Assembly (NCBI RefSeq): GCF_900220985.1
Contig: NZ_OCPC01000002.1
Coordinates: 1-64,000 of the forward strand
Length of the DNA: 64,000 bases
Source: Parahoeflea halophila
GTDB taxonomy: Bacteria; Pseudomonadota; Alphaproteobacteria; Rhizobiales; Rhizobiaceae
Direction of reading: 5' to 3'
This document shows, one piece after another, positions 38,622-47,629 of the stretch. The first letter of the stretch is position 1. Each line of letters starts with the position of its first letter. The translations under genes and the position numbers were made by a program. Below the pieces are notes generated by a model. It was not told where the DNA came from. It made no database searches and saw only the letters and a list, made by a program, of their open reading frames with translations.

Positions 38622-39092
38622 ATGAAAGCCAGTACCTTGCGCCGCGGCATGAACCTGTGGCCGCCGTTTCTGTTTTCCGGAATCCGCATTCGCCAGATCA
38701 GCGCTGATTTTCGCGCCGTGGATGTCGAACTGCGCGAGCGCTTCTACAACAAGAACTATGTCGGCTGCCATTTTGGCGGCTCCCTGTTTGCCATGACGGA
38801 TCCGTTCTGGATGCTGATGGTGATGCGCAGTCTCGATCGCAGTTACACCGTCTGGGACAAATCGGGCGAGATCGAATTCCTCCGGCCCGGCCGCGGAACA
38901 GTCACCGCCAGTTTCCGGCTTACGGACGAGGACCTCGAAGACATTCGGGCCAACACACGTTCCGAAGGCGACGTCCATCTGCGCTCTTTGCCGGTCGATA
39001 TCGTCAACGACAACGGCGATCCCGTCGCCCGCGTGACCAAGACCCTGCACATCCGCCGTAAGGCCGATACCCGCAGCCGCATCGGCGGCTGA
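38622..39092 (+). CDS. DUF4442 / YiiD-C-like hotdog-fold thioesterase-type protein
   Basis: A 156-residue protein with the hotdog-type DUF4442 fold. The conserved NYVGCHFGGSLFAMTDPFWM segment (about 43-62) is the helix-bearing part of the domain. Related proteins are putative acyl-CoA thioesterases, but no catalytic residue is established for this group. It begins five bases after the dehydrogenase stop, so co-transcription and an acyl-CoA substrate are reasonable inferences. Confidence 0.82.
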   Translation: MKASTLRRGMNLWPPFLFSGIRIRQISADFRAVDVELRERFYNKNYVGCHFGGSLFAMTDPFWMLMVMRSLDRSYTVWDKSGEIEFLRPGRGTVTASFRLTDEDLEDIRANTRSEGDVHLRSLPVDIVNDNGDPVARVTKTLHIRRKADTRSRIGG

Positions 39093-39204
39093 CCTGCCTC
39101 CGGTCCCCCGCGACCAGCGCTTCGTGAAGCCACGGGCATTTGTGGCACGGAACCAACCGGATTGCTGCAAAGGCGTGGACGCAGGCTTCGCTCGCGGCGC
39201 TTCC

Positions 39205-39879
39205 TCAAATGTCCTTGAGACCCTCGACCAGGGCCTTGGCGTCAGCGCTGGCCCACTCCGCAGGGCCGTTCATGGCGCCCAGCATGCAGCCATCCTTGCC
39301 GATCATCAGCGTCACCGGCAGCCCGAAAGCGAGACCTACCTTCTTCAGCGTGTTGAACACACCCATCGACGCGTCACGATAAAGCCCCAGATTGGCAACC
39401 CCGATTTCGTCGAGAAACGCCTTTGGCTTGGCGACATCACCGGTGTCGATGTTGATCGCCAGCACCTTGAAATCCTCATCGCCCAGCTCTGACTGCAGCT
39501 CGGCCAGCGCCGGCATCTCCGCCCGGCATGGCGCACACCAGGTCGCCCACAGATTGACCAGCAAAGCCTGACCGGAAAAATCGGCCAGCGTCAGCCCTTC
39601 ACCCTGCTCGGACACGAAAGCAAGCTCGGGAAGTACGACCGGCTCGTCGCGGACAGTCATCGCCGCCACCTCGCCCTTGGCGAGCGGCTTGAGCGCGGCA
39701 GGCATCGCCGGATCGGCCTTGCAGGCGGCGGCGCCAGCCGAGGCCAGACTTTCCTGCCCCGGCGCATTGCCAGACGGCGATGCTTTCCAGTATATCCCGG
39801 CTGCCCCGACAGCGGCGCCCAGACCGATTGCAATTGCAACCAGGGCACCGGTGGACAGGCTTTTGCGCGATTGGCTCAT
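39205..39879 (-). CDS. tlpA: TlpA-type thiol:disulfide interchange protein
   Basis: A 224-residue membrane-anchored thioredoxin-like protein. One membrane helix is at about residues 10-30, then a periplasmic thioredoxin domain with the redox motif [13 protein letters not shown] (CAPC near residue 110) and the cis-Pro region [11 protein letters not shown]. In rhizobia TlpA keeps the copper sites of cytochrome oxidase reduced. The start at 39879 is an ATG, preferred to a TTG four codons upstream. It diverges from argH with only 21 bases between the start codons. Confidence 0.93.
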   Translation of the reverse strand: MSQSRKSLSTGALVAIAIGLGAAVGAAGIYWKASPSGNAPGQESLASAGAAACKADPAMPAALKPLAKGEVAAMTVRDEPVVLPELAFVSEQGEGLTLADFSGQALLVNLWATWCAPCRAEMPALAELQSELGDEDFKVLAINIDTGDVAKPKAFLDEIGVANLGLYRDASMGVFNTLKKVGLAFGLPVTLMIGKDGCMLGAMNGPAEWASADAKALVEGLKDI

Positions 39880-39900
39880 GACAAACTCCAAGGCAGGCTC

Positions 39901-41301
39901 ATGTCGACAGATAAGGACAAACAGGCGTCAAACCAGATGTGGGGTGGCCGATTTGCCTCCGGACCAGATGCCATCATGGAAGAAATCAACGCCAGCATCG
40001 ATTTCGACCGCAAGCTCTATGCCCAGGACATTCGCGGTTCCCTCGCACATGCGGCCATGCTTGCCAAGACTGGCATAATTTCGTCCGAGGACTGCGACAA
40101 GATTTCTCACGGGCTGAACACGATCCTGTCAGAGATCGAGAACGGCAAGTTTGTCTTCTCGCGTCAGCTCGAAGACATCCACATGAACATCGAATCCCGC
40201 CTCGCCGAACTGATCGGCCCGACCGCCGGCCGGTTGCACACGGCACGCTCGCGCAACGACCAGGTCGCCCTCGACTTCCGCCTCTGGGTCAAGGAAGAAC
40301 TGGGACGCACCGATGCTGCGCTGACCCGGCTGATCACTGCCTTTCTCGACAAGGCAGAGCAGTATGCCGACACCGTCATGCCCGGCTTCACCCATCTTCA
40401 GTCGGCCCAGCCGGTCACCTTCGGCCATCACTGCATGGCCTATGTCGAGATGTTCGGCCGTGACCGCCAGCGTGTGCGCCACGCCATCGAGCACATGGAT
40501 GAAAGCCCGCTCGGCTCGGCAGCTCTTGCCGGCACCGGCTTTCCCATCGACCGCGAGATGACCGCAAAGGCGCTTGGCTTCCGCGAACCTACCCGCAACT
40601 CGATCGACACCGTCTCCGACCGCGATTTCGCGCTCGAGTTCCTCTCGCTCGCTTCGATCTGCGCCATGCACATGTCGCGCCTGGCGGAAGAAATCGTCAT
40701 CTGGTCGACGCCGCAATTCGGTTTTGTCCGGCTTTCGGATGCCTTCTCCACCGGCTCCTCGATCATGCCGCAGAAGAAGAACCCCGATGCGGCTGAGCTG
40801 GTCCGCGCCAAGACCGGCCGCATCAACGGCTCGCTGATCGGCCTGCTGACCATCATGAAGGGCCTGCCGCTGGCCTATTCCAAGGACATGCAGGAAGACA
40901 AGGAGCAGGTCTTCGACGCCGCGGAAAGCCTGGAACTGTCGCTTGCAGCCATGACTGGCATGGTCAGCGACATGGAGATCCGTGCAGACCAGATGCGCAG
41001 GGCTGCCGGCTCCGGTTATTCGACAGCAACCGATCTGGCCGACTGGCTGGTGCGCGAGGCGGGCCTGCCATTCCGCGACGCTCATCACGCCACCGGCCGT
41101 GCCGTCGCCATGGCCGAGCAGAAGGGCTGCGATCTTGCCGAGCTGACATTGGCTGACCTGCAGTCCATCAATCCGGCCATCACCGAAGGTATCTTCGACG
41201 TGCTGACCGTCGATGCCTCCGTAGCCAGCCGCCAGAGTTTTGGCGGCACCGCACCGTCGCAGGTCCGCAAGCAAATCGCCTGGTGGCGCGCCCGCGTCTA
41301 G
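39901..41301 (+). CDS. argH: Argininosuccinate lyase
   Basis: A 466-residue lyase of the fumarase superfamily, last enzyme of arginine synthesis. [11 protein letters not shown] opens the protein, [16 protein letters not shown] gives part of the active site, and the flexible signature loop is [12 protein letters not shown] (about residue 288). The ATG at 39901 is preceded by AGG; a TTG 30 bases upstream would overlap tlpA. It leads a run with lptM, lysA and the TIGR02302 gene. Confidence 0.97.
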   Translation: MSTDKDKQASNQMWGGRFASGPDAIMEEINASIDFDRKLYAQDIRGSLAHAAMLAKTGIISSEDCDKISHGLNTILSEIENGKFVFSRQLEDIHMNIESRLAELIGPTAGRLHTARSRNDQVALDFRLWVKEELGRTDAALTRLITAFLDKAEQYADTVMPGFTHLQSAQPVTFGHHCMAYVEMFGRDRQRVRHAIEHMDESPLGSAALAGTGFPIDREMTAKALGFREPTRNSIDTVSDRDFALEFLSLASICAMHMSRLAEEIVIWSTPQFGFVRLSDAFSTGSSIMPQKKNPDAAELVRAKTGRINGSLIGLLTIMKGLPLAYSKDMQEDKEQVFDAAESLELSLAAMTGMVSDMEIRADQMRRAAGSGYSTATDLADWLVREAGLPFRDAHHATGRAVAMAEQKGCDLAELTLADLQSINPAITEGIFDVLTVDASVASRQSFGGTAPSQVRKQIAWWRARV

Positions 41302-41409
41302 GATCCGGGGCGACAAACCGGGTGCACAGCGCACCAAAAACCTGTATGCCCAATTCTGTATTTTGGCTCCCGCACCAGACGAACCGCGGGCTATTGCGAG
41401 GAACAGCGA

Positions 41410-41601
41410 ATGACGACCGGCCCATGGATAAAAACGACCTGCGCAGTGGCCCTGCTCGGTGCGGTTCTGACCGGGTGCGGCCGCAAGGGCGACCTGGAGC
41501 GCCCGAACGTCGCCCCAGCACCCGCCGGCACCGCTCAGGAAGCTGCCCCCGCCGCCCCGGTCAAGGAGCGGTCTTTCATCCTTGATGGTCTTCTCGAATA
41601 G
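41410..41601 (+). CDS. Small lipoprotein, LptM/YifL-like
   Basis: A 63-residue lipoprotein. The signal peptide ends in the lipobox LTGC, with Cys23 as the lipidated residue, directly followed by GRKGDLERP, the hallmark of the LptM/YifL family. In E. coli LptM assists oxidative maturation of the LPS translocon. The Pro/Ala-rich middle and short C-terminus are typical. Position just before lysA is also conserved in many Proteobacteria. The lysA start is ten bases after its stop. Confidence 0.88.
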   Translation: MTTGPWIKTTCAVALLGAVLTGCGRKGDLERPNVAPAPAGTAQEAAPAAPVKERSFILDGLLE

Positions 41602-41610
41602 GCACGCCCA

Positions 41611-42879
41611 GTGAACCACTTTGAATATCGCGATGGCATCCTGCATGCCGAAGGCGTCAGCCTGCCCGACATTGCAGCCCAGGTCGGCACCCCGTTCTAT
41701 TGCTATTCGACCGCGACACTGAGCCGCCACTACAAGGTGTTTTCCTGCGCGTTCTCAGACATCGATTCGATGGTCTGCTACGCCATGAAGGCCAATTCCA
41801 ACCAGGCGGTGCTGAAGACCCTGGCGCAGCTGGGCTCTGGTGTCGACGTGGTCTCGGAGGGAGAATTGCGCCGCGCGCTGGCTGCAGGCATTCCCGCCTC
41901 GAAGATCATGTTTTCCGGCGTCGGCAAGACCATTCGCGAGATCGATGCTGCACTGACTGCTGGGATCTACTGCTTCAACATCGAATCCGAACCCGAGCTC
42001 GAATTGCTCAATGCCCGTGCCCTGAGCATGGGCAAGGTGGCGCCGATCTCCTTCCGCATCAACCCGGATGTCGACGCCAGGACCCATGCCAAGATCTCGA
42101 CCGGCAAGAAGGAAGACAAGTTTGGCATTTCCTGGCAGCGCGCCCGGGCCGTCTATGCACACGCGGCCAGCCTGGAAGGCGTCCGTGTCACCGGCATCGA
42201 CATGCATATCGGCAGCCAGATCACTGATCTGCAACCCTTTGACGACGCCCTCAAGCTGATGGTCGAACTGATCGGCACGCTCCGCGCCGACGGCCACACC
42301 ATCGACCATTTCGACATCGGCGGCGGCCTTGGCGTGCCCTACCGCGACGACAATTCGACACCCCCCGATCCGGATGCCTATGGCCAGATGGTCAAGGCGC
42401 GGCTGCGCGATCTCGGCTGCAAGGTCATCCTCGAACCGGGCCGCCTGATTGTCGCCAATGCCGGCGTGCTGGTGTCCGAAGTCATCTACATCAAGGATGG
42501 CGGCGACAAGACCTTCGTCATCGTCGACACCGCCATGAACGATCTCATCCGGCCGACGCTCTACGAGGCCTGGCACGAGATCCGCCCGGTCAGGCTGTCA
42601 GCCGCAAACGCACCCCGCATCCGCGCCGATATTGTCGGCCCGGTGTGCGAAAGCGGCGATTACTTGGCCAGGGACCGTGAGATGTCGGCGTTAAAGTCTG
42701 GCGACCTGATCGCTGTCGGCTCGGCCGGGGCCTATGGGGCCGTGCAGGCGGGAACCTACAACACCAGGCTGCTGGTTCCCGAAGTACTGGTGCATGAAAA
42801 TCAGTTTCACGTCGTTCGCCCGCGCCCATCCTATGACGATCTGATCGGTCTTGATTCACTGCCTGACTGGCTCGATTGA
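41611..42879 (+). CDS. lysA: Diaminopimelate decarboxylase
   Basis: A 422-residue PLP-dependent enzyme converting meso-diaminopimelate to lysine. The PLP lysine is in VCYAMKANSN (about residue 56), the phosphate-binding glycine loop is DIGGGLGVPY, the C-terminal active-site motif is GPVCESGDYLA (Cys about 346). The start codon is GTG at 41611. It is the last step of the pathway that begins with LysC at 10.6-11.9 kb. Confidence 0.97.
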   Translation: MNHFEYRDGILHAEGVSLPDIAAQVGTPFYCYSTATLSRHYKVFSCAFSDIDSMVCYAMKANSNQAVLKTLAQLGSGVDVVSEGELRRALAAGIPASKIMFSGVGKTIREIDAALTAGIYCFNIESEPELELLNARALSMGKVAPISFRINPDVDARTHAKISTGKKEDKFGISWQRARAVYAHAASLEGVRVTGIDMHIGSQITDLQPFDDALKLMVELIGTLRADGHTIDHFDIGGGLGVPYRDDNSTPPDPDAYGQMVKARLRDLGCKVILEPGRLIVANAGVLVSEVIYIKDGGDKTFVIVDTAMNDLIRPTLYEAWHEIRPVRLSAANAPRIRADIVGPVCESGDYLARDREMSALKSGDLIAVGSAGAYGAVQAGTYNTRLLVPEVLVHENQFHVVRPRPSYDDLIGLDSLPDWLD

Positions 42880-43020
42880 GCACCGGGCTTTGCAGCCACC
42901 GGCGCCCACTTCCGGGACAAGATCCCCGGAGGGTGACAATGGCGCTTCACTTTTTCGGCAATTGCCTCGCCTTGGCCGCAAAGACTGCTATCTTCTTTTC
43001 CGACGCTGAAGGAACGTAAG

Positions 43021-45609
43021 ATGGCAGGCAAGGCCGACAGCACGCGAAACCACTCGGATGGCTCCGGTTCCGTGGGCCCCGGCAAGGGAGCGCCCCGGTC
43101 CGTGGCGTTCGCCCGTCTGCGCATGCGTCTGAACCTGTCGCTCGGTCGCATGCTCACCCTCGCGGCCCCGCTTCTGGGTGTCGCAGCCATCTTTCTGAGC
43201 CTTTCCTGGTTCGGGGTTTTCCGGATCGTGCCAGACTGGCTTCGTCTGGCAGGCCTCGGTCTTTTCGGGCTCGGCTTTCTGGCAGCGCTCCGGCCTCTCA
43301 TGGGGTTCCGGCAACCGACCGTCCGCGAGATTGACGAGCGTCTCGAAGCACAGAACCGCATCGCCAACCAGGCCATCACCACCCAGGACGACACCATCGC
43401 GGCGAAAGACCCTTTCGCCCGTGCACTCTGGCTCGAACATCGCCGCCGGATGGCCGAGAAGATCGGCACGCTGGAGACCGGTATTCCTCGCTCGAGCCTG
43501 CCGGAGCGAGATCCCTGGGGCATCCGTGTCGCCATCGCTCTGTTGCTGTTCGTGGCTTTTGGCTACTCGTTCTCCGGACAGTCCGGCAGACCGTCCGATG
43601 CCTTTGTCAGCCACAGCGGCACCCAGCCTGCCGAATACCGCATCGATGCCTGGATCACGCCGCCATCCTATGTCAACCAGCCGCCCGTCTTCCTCACCGG
43701 GCTGGAACGCGAGCCGGGAGAACCGGTCAACGCCATCGAAGGCAGCCAGATCACCGTCCGCGTCGGCGGCAGCGCCGAAGACGCGCAGGTTCTGTGGGGC
43801 GCTGACAGCCAGTCACTGGTCCCGATCGAGCCGGTTGATGCCGCCACGGCAAACCGGGTCCTGCCGGCAGGTGCTTCGAGCTGGACGATCACACCGAAAT
43901 CCGGTGGCGAACTGAAAATCATGGCCGGCCGGTCCGAGGCTGCCTTCGCCATCAACCTGCTTGCGGACGAACCGCCTGTTGCCAGCTTCGCCGACACGCC
44001 GCGCCGTGCCGTCAATGGTGCGCTGGAACTCGACTACACGTTGTCAGACGATCACGGCCTTGCCAGCGCCGAGGCCGAAATCGTTCCGGCCGCCGACCCT
44101 TCTCCTGACGCCCGGCCGCTGTTTGATCCGCCCAGATATCGCCTGCGTCTGCCGCGCCGCTCTTCGGAGGACAACCGCGCGGTGGCAAGCCATGATCTGA
44201 CCGAACACCCGCTGGCCGGTCAGAAAGTCCGCATCACCCTGGTCGCCACAGACGGCGCTGGACAGCAGGGCCGCAGCGAAACCGTTGAAACCGTGCTTCC
44301 CGGCAGGCGTTTTTCAGAGCCGCTCGCAGCCGCGGTGGTGGAACAGCGCGGCGTGCTGGCGCTCGATGCCAACAACATAGGCCGTGTGTTTGACCTTTAC
44401 GAAGCACTGACCATCGCGCCGGAAGAAACCATTCCCAACCTGACCCACTACCTGTTGCTTGAATCGATCCGCGGCCGGCTCGTCTATTCCCGCACGGAAG
44501 ACGACCTGCGTGACGCCATCGACTACATGTGGAGCGTCGCCCTGCAGATGGAGGACGGCAACCTGTCGCTTGCGGAGCGCCGCCTGCGCGATGCCCAGAA
44601 TGCGCTTGCCGAAGCTCTGGAAAACGGCGCCAGCGACGAAGAAATCGCCCGTTTGATGGATGAACTCCGCCAGGCCATGCAGGAATACATGCGCGAACTG
44701 GCCCGGCAGGCGCCAAACAGCCAGAACCAGGAGCAGCAGGCGATGCCCCAGAACATGCTGCGCCAGCGCGACCTCGACAACATGCTCGACCAGATTGAGA
44801 ACCTGGCTCGTTCCGGCGCCCGCGATCAGGCCCAGCAGATGCTGCAGGAACTGCAGCGGATGATGAACAATCTGCAGGCCGGAAGGCAGCAGCGCCAGCA
44901 ACAGCAGGGCGGCCCGATGCGCCAGCAGATGGACAAGCTCGGCGAATTGATGCGCGAGCAGCAGCAGCTGATGGATGAAACCATGCGCGCCGACCGGGAA
45001 CGCCAGAGCCAGTCCGGCGAAGGCCGCGACCGCCAGCAGCAGGGTCAGCAGAATCCAGGCCAGGGGCAGGACCAGGGTCAGCAGGGTGAAGGCCAGCAGT
45101 CACTCGAAGACATGCTGGGCGCGCTCGGCCGCAGCCAGCAGCAGCTCCGCGATGCCCTCGGTCAATTGCAGAGCGACCTGGAAGGCATGGGCATTCAGCC
45201 CTCGGAAGGTTTTGGCGAGGCCGGAGAGGCCATGGGCGATGCCGCGGGCAACCTTCAAGGTGGAGAAACCGGTCAGGCGCTCAACGATCAGGGCCGAGCC
45301 CTGCAGGCGCTCAGGCAGGGCGCCGAGGACATGATGAACCAGATGATGCAGGCCATGGGCAATGAGCAGGGTGAGGCCGAGGGCCAGGGACCGGACCGCA
45401 ACGGAAACCGCGCGGCGGATGACCGCGATCCGCTGGGCCGCCCGCGGGCAACCACCGGTCCGGATTTCGGCAGCCGGGTCAAGGTTCCCGACGAAATCGA
45501 TATCCAGCGCGCCCGCGAGATCCTCGACGCCATCCGCAAGCGGCTGGGTGATCAACTCTCGCCGGAGCTGGAGAAACGCTATCTCGAGCGCCTGCTCGAC
45601 CTGCAGTAG
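43021..45609 (+). CDS. TIGR02302 family protein, large glutamine-rich membrane protein
   Basis: An 862-residue protein of a family restricted to Alphaproteobacteria, function unknown. The N-terminus has two membrane segments (about 42-64 and 72-94) and a third near 162-178. A beta-rich periplasmic part follows (about 190-430). The last 400 residues form a long coiled-coil and low-complexity region with many Gln, Met and Asp (QQ runs at 620-700), ending in the conserved QRAREILDAIRKRLGD block. It follows lysA after about 140 bases and may be its own unit. The layout suggests a structural or envelope role, but this is inference. Confidence 0.88.
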   Translation: MAGKADSTRNHSDGSGSVGPGKGAPRSVAFARLRMRLNLSLGRMLTLAAPLLGVAAIFLSLSWFGVFRIVPDWLRLAGLGLFGLGFLAALRPLMGFRQPTVREIDERLEAQNRIANQAITTQDDTIAAKDPFARALWLEHRRRMAEKIGTLETGIPRSSLPERDPWGIRVAIALLLFVAFGYSFSGQSGRPSDAFVSHSGTQPAEYRIDAWITPPSYVNQPPVFLTGLEREPGEPVNAIEGSQITVRVGGSAEDAQVLWGADSQSLVPIEPVDAATANRVLPAGASSWTITPKSGGELKIMAGRSEAAFAINLLADEPPVASFADTPRRAVNGALELDYTLSDDHGLASAEAEIVPAADPSPDARPLFDPPRYRLRLPRRSSEDNRAVASHDLTEHPLAGQKVRITLVATDGAGQQGRSETVETVLPGRRFSEPLAAAVVEQRGVLALDANNIGRVFDLYEALTIAPEETIPNLTHYLLLESIRGRLVYSRTEDDLRDAIDYMWSVALQMEDGNLSLAERRLRDAQNALAEALENGASDEEIARLMDELRQAMQEYMRELARQAPNSQNQEQQAMPQNMLRQRDLDNMLDQIENLARSGARDQAQQMLQELQRMMNNLQAGRQQRQQQQGGPMRQQMDKLGELMREQQQLMDETMRADRERQSQSGEGRDRQQQGQQNPGQGQDQGQQGEGQQSLEDMLGALGRSQQQLRDALGQLQSDLEGMGIQPSEGFGEAGEAMGDAAGNLQGGETGQALNDQGRALQALRQGAEDMMNQMMQAMGNEQGEAEGQGPDRNGNRAADDRDPLGRPRATTGPDFGSRVKVPDEIDIQRAREILDAIRKRLGDQLSPELEKRYLERLLDLQ

Positions 45610-45620
45610 GACTGGGAGCC

Positions 45621-45989
45621 TCAGGCCGCCTGCTGGGTCAGCGCCTCTGCGACCGCTTGCCGGATGTCGGGCAGCGTAAATGGTTTCGGCACCACATCGA
45701 CCACGATCTTCATCAGCGGCTCGGCCCGCTCGCGCTGTTCGGCATAGCCGGTCATCAGCAGGATCGGCATAGCCGGGTTGTTCTCCGCCGAGGCGGTGGC
45801 AAGGGCAATCCCGTCCATCACCGGCATTCGGATATCGGAAAGAAGCAGATCGAAGCTGGTCTCCAGAAGGTAATCCAGTGCCTCGGCGCCATCACCCGCC
45901 TCGACCACTTCGTGCCCATCCATGACAAGCGCCCGCGCCACAAAGCGCCTGAGCGAGTCTTCGTCTTCGGCGATCAGAATCTTTGCCAT
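45621..45989 (-). CDS. Single-domain response regulator (CpdR-like receiver)
   Basis: A 122-residue protein consisting only of a receiver domain: acidic pair in LIAEDEDSLRRF (about residues 8-10), phospho-accepting Asp in LLLSDIRMPVMDG (about 53), Thr in LLMTGYAE and Lys in PKPFTLPDIR (about 103). No output domain. Stand-alone receivers of this type include CpdR, which controls ClpXP proteolysis in the cell cycle of Alphaproteobacteria; the resemblance is general and not proof. It converges with the TIGR02302 gene, 11 bases apart. The start at 45989 fits family length. Confidence 0.85.
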   Translation of the reverse strand: MAKILIAEDEDSLRRFVARALVMDGHEVVEAGDGAEALDYLLETSFDLLLSDIRMPVMDGIALATASAENNPAMPILLMTGYAEQRERAEPLMKIVVDVVPKPFTLPDIRQAVAEALTQQAA

Positions 45990-46100
45990 GGTGTTCTTCC
46001 CTTGTTCAGGAGAGGAAACTAGGACGCAAATCTTGCCGCAAGATGAACACATTACGCATTTTGACAGCGTCCGTCACCTGGTCGCTGCCGCGTAACCGGC

Positions 46101-46643
46101 TCAAGCGTCGCCCTTGACCACGCCGACAAACGGCAGCTCGCGGAAAGCGTAGGCCACGTCCATTCCATAGCCGACGACGAAATAATCCGGGCATTCAAAA
46201 CCGACATAGTCGGCATCGAGATTGCCCTCGCGGCGGGAGCGTTTGTCGAGCAACACCGCAATATCCACGTGATTGGCACCACGTTCATACATCAGATCGC
46301 GGGCGAATCGCAGCGTGCGGCCAGATTCGAGAATATCGTCGATCAGCAGGACATCACGCCCCTTCACGTCGCTGTCGATGTCCTTGATGATCTTAACGCC
46401 CTGGCTGGTGGTTCCACGGCCATAGCTCGACAGCGTGATGAACTCGACCTCCGGCGCAAGCCCGGCATCGTGCAGGGCACGGATCAGATCGGCTGCAAAA
46501 ATGAACGATCCCTTGAGGATGGAAATCACCAGCAGATCTTTTTTCGGGCTGGCGGCGATCTCTTTCGCCATGGCGCGATTGCGGGCCGCAATCACATCCG
46601 GCGTAAACAGGGGTTCGATGTTTTTTCCGCGCACAACCGGCAT
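46101..46643 (-). CDS. hpt: Hypoxanthine phosphoribosyltransferase
   Basis: A 180-residue purine salvage enzyme making IMP or GMP from hypoxanthine or guanine and PRPP. The PRPP-binding loop is DVLLIDDILESGRTL (about residues 97-111), and LLVISILKGSFIFAADLIR is the N-terminal family strand. The base-binding tail contains YVGFECPDYFVVGYGMD. The start at 46643 (MPVVRGKNIEP) is chosen by family length. The leftward orientation puts it behind an unknown membrane protein gene on the same strand. Confidence 0.96.
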   Translation of the reverse strand: MPVVRGKNIEPLFTPDVIAARNRAMAKEIAASPKKDLLVISILKGSFIFAADLIRALHDAGLAPEVEFITLSSYGRGTTSQGVKIIKDIDSDVKGRDVLLIDDILESGRTLRFARDLMYERGANHVDIAVLLDKRSRREGNLDADYVGFECPDYFVVGYGMDVAYAFRELPFVGVVKGDA

Positions 46644-46807
46644 TCGCGCTCTCCAGGACATTCCGTCTAGTGTGAGCGCCCACTCCTAGAGCCCTTCGCT
46701 CGCAATTGGAAGCACTTTGATCTTGCAAACCCCGGTCCGCGGCATGGTGGCGATCAGGTTTTACAGAATTGCGACGGCAACAAGGCGCCGTTAAAGCGGG
46801 CCGTTGC

Positions 46808-47428
46808 TCAATTGCCGGCCGGCCGAATCATCAGGATAGACCCCGCGCGCTCAATCCGGGCGGGGCGCGGCAGCGCCGCGGTGTAACCACCTGCCGAGGC
46901 CGGTGGCGTTTCCAGCGGAACAGCCGAGGTAACCACCGGATCGGGCAGAACCGCAGCCGGGGTTCCAACCACCTGAGCCGTCGTGCTGATCCTGTGGCCC
47001 TGCTTCAGGTTGCCGGCCTCCGCAATCAGCGCATGGCCGCCAGCCAGCCAGAAGGCAATCCCTGCCGCCATGGCTGAGATCAAGAAGGCAAGCAACATCC
47101 CCTGTGATATCGTCCGGCCCACCCGGACCGTGGCTTTCGCATGACTGAACACATCGAGACGCTCCCCCTGGGACATCGTTCTCACCGCAAAATCGCGCGG
47201 CACCGGACCATCAGCTTCGGGCTGCACCAGTCGGGATTTGAAAACATTGCCGGATCGAGCAGTGTTCGAGCGTGTCAAAAACAGGTCACGAGGCGCGGAA
47301 ATCGCTTCGAAACTGGCGTCCTCGACATCGCGGACACGCTTTATCCGAGGTTGCCTGGTTCGCTCCGGCATCAGCAGGTCAGCGGTTCCCGGCTCAATGG
47401 CATGTGCCGCGCGATGTGAAACGCCCAT
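46808..47428 (-). CDS. Unknown single-pass membrane protein in the position of the MJ0042 zinc-ribbon gene
   Basis: A 206-residue basic protein with one membrane helix at about residues 109-131 (LAFLISAMAAGIAFWLAGGH). In other rhizobia a zinc-ribbon (MJ0042-type) membrane protein usually sits between hpt and ftsE. Here the N-terminal part has no cysteine at all, so no zinc ribbon is possible. A short periplasmic tail ends in RAGSILMIRPAGN. The second of two adjacent ATGs (47428) has the better distance to AAGGAG. It diverges from ftsE and shares its promoter region. Confidence 0.7.
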   Translation of the reverse strand: MGVSHRAAHAIEPGTADLLMPERTRQPRIKRVRDVEDASFEAISAPRDLFLTRSNTARSGNVFKSRLVQPEADGPVPRDFAVRTMSQGERLDVFSHAKATVRVGRTISQGMLLAFLISAMAAGIAFWLAGGHALIAEAGNLKQGHRISTTAQVVGTPAAVLPDPVVTSAVPLETPPASAGGYTAALPRPARIERAGSILMIRPAGN

Positions 47429-47551
47429 CATGCACTCCTTTTCCGCCCCCGCGCTGCCCGGGGGCATTGAAACATCTCTTACCGATCCGTAAATGAAAAT
47501 GGTTAACGCTTGGCGAACAAGCCGCGTGTACCAGCCCGCAAGGCGGACGTA

Positions 47552-47566
47552 TTAACGCGGCATTAA
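47552..47566. promoter_or_regulatory. Candidate CtrA binding site upstream of ftsE
   Basis: TTAA (47552-47555), seven bases, TTAA (47563-47566) followed by C: an exact match to the CtrA consensus TTAA-N7-TTAAC. It lies about 64 bases before ftsE and about 125 bases before the divergent membrane-protein gene. Another half-site GTTAAC is nearby at about 47503. Binding is inferred. Confidence 0.55.
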
Positions 47567-47629
47567 CCATGCCCGGCGAGTGTGCGGACGGTCGCTGCGC
47601 AAAACCACCACCAGGACAGGAAGTGACTG

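Noticed and set aside
40129-41730. Long open frame antisense to argH
   Set aside because: Shadow of argH, with no start signal or similarity.
41410-42879. lptM-lysA as a novel lysine-linked lipoprotein system
   Set aside because: The small lipoprotein before lysA is a widespread known arrangement (LptM/YifL).
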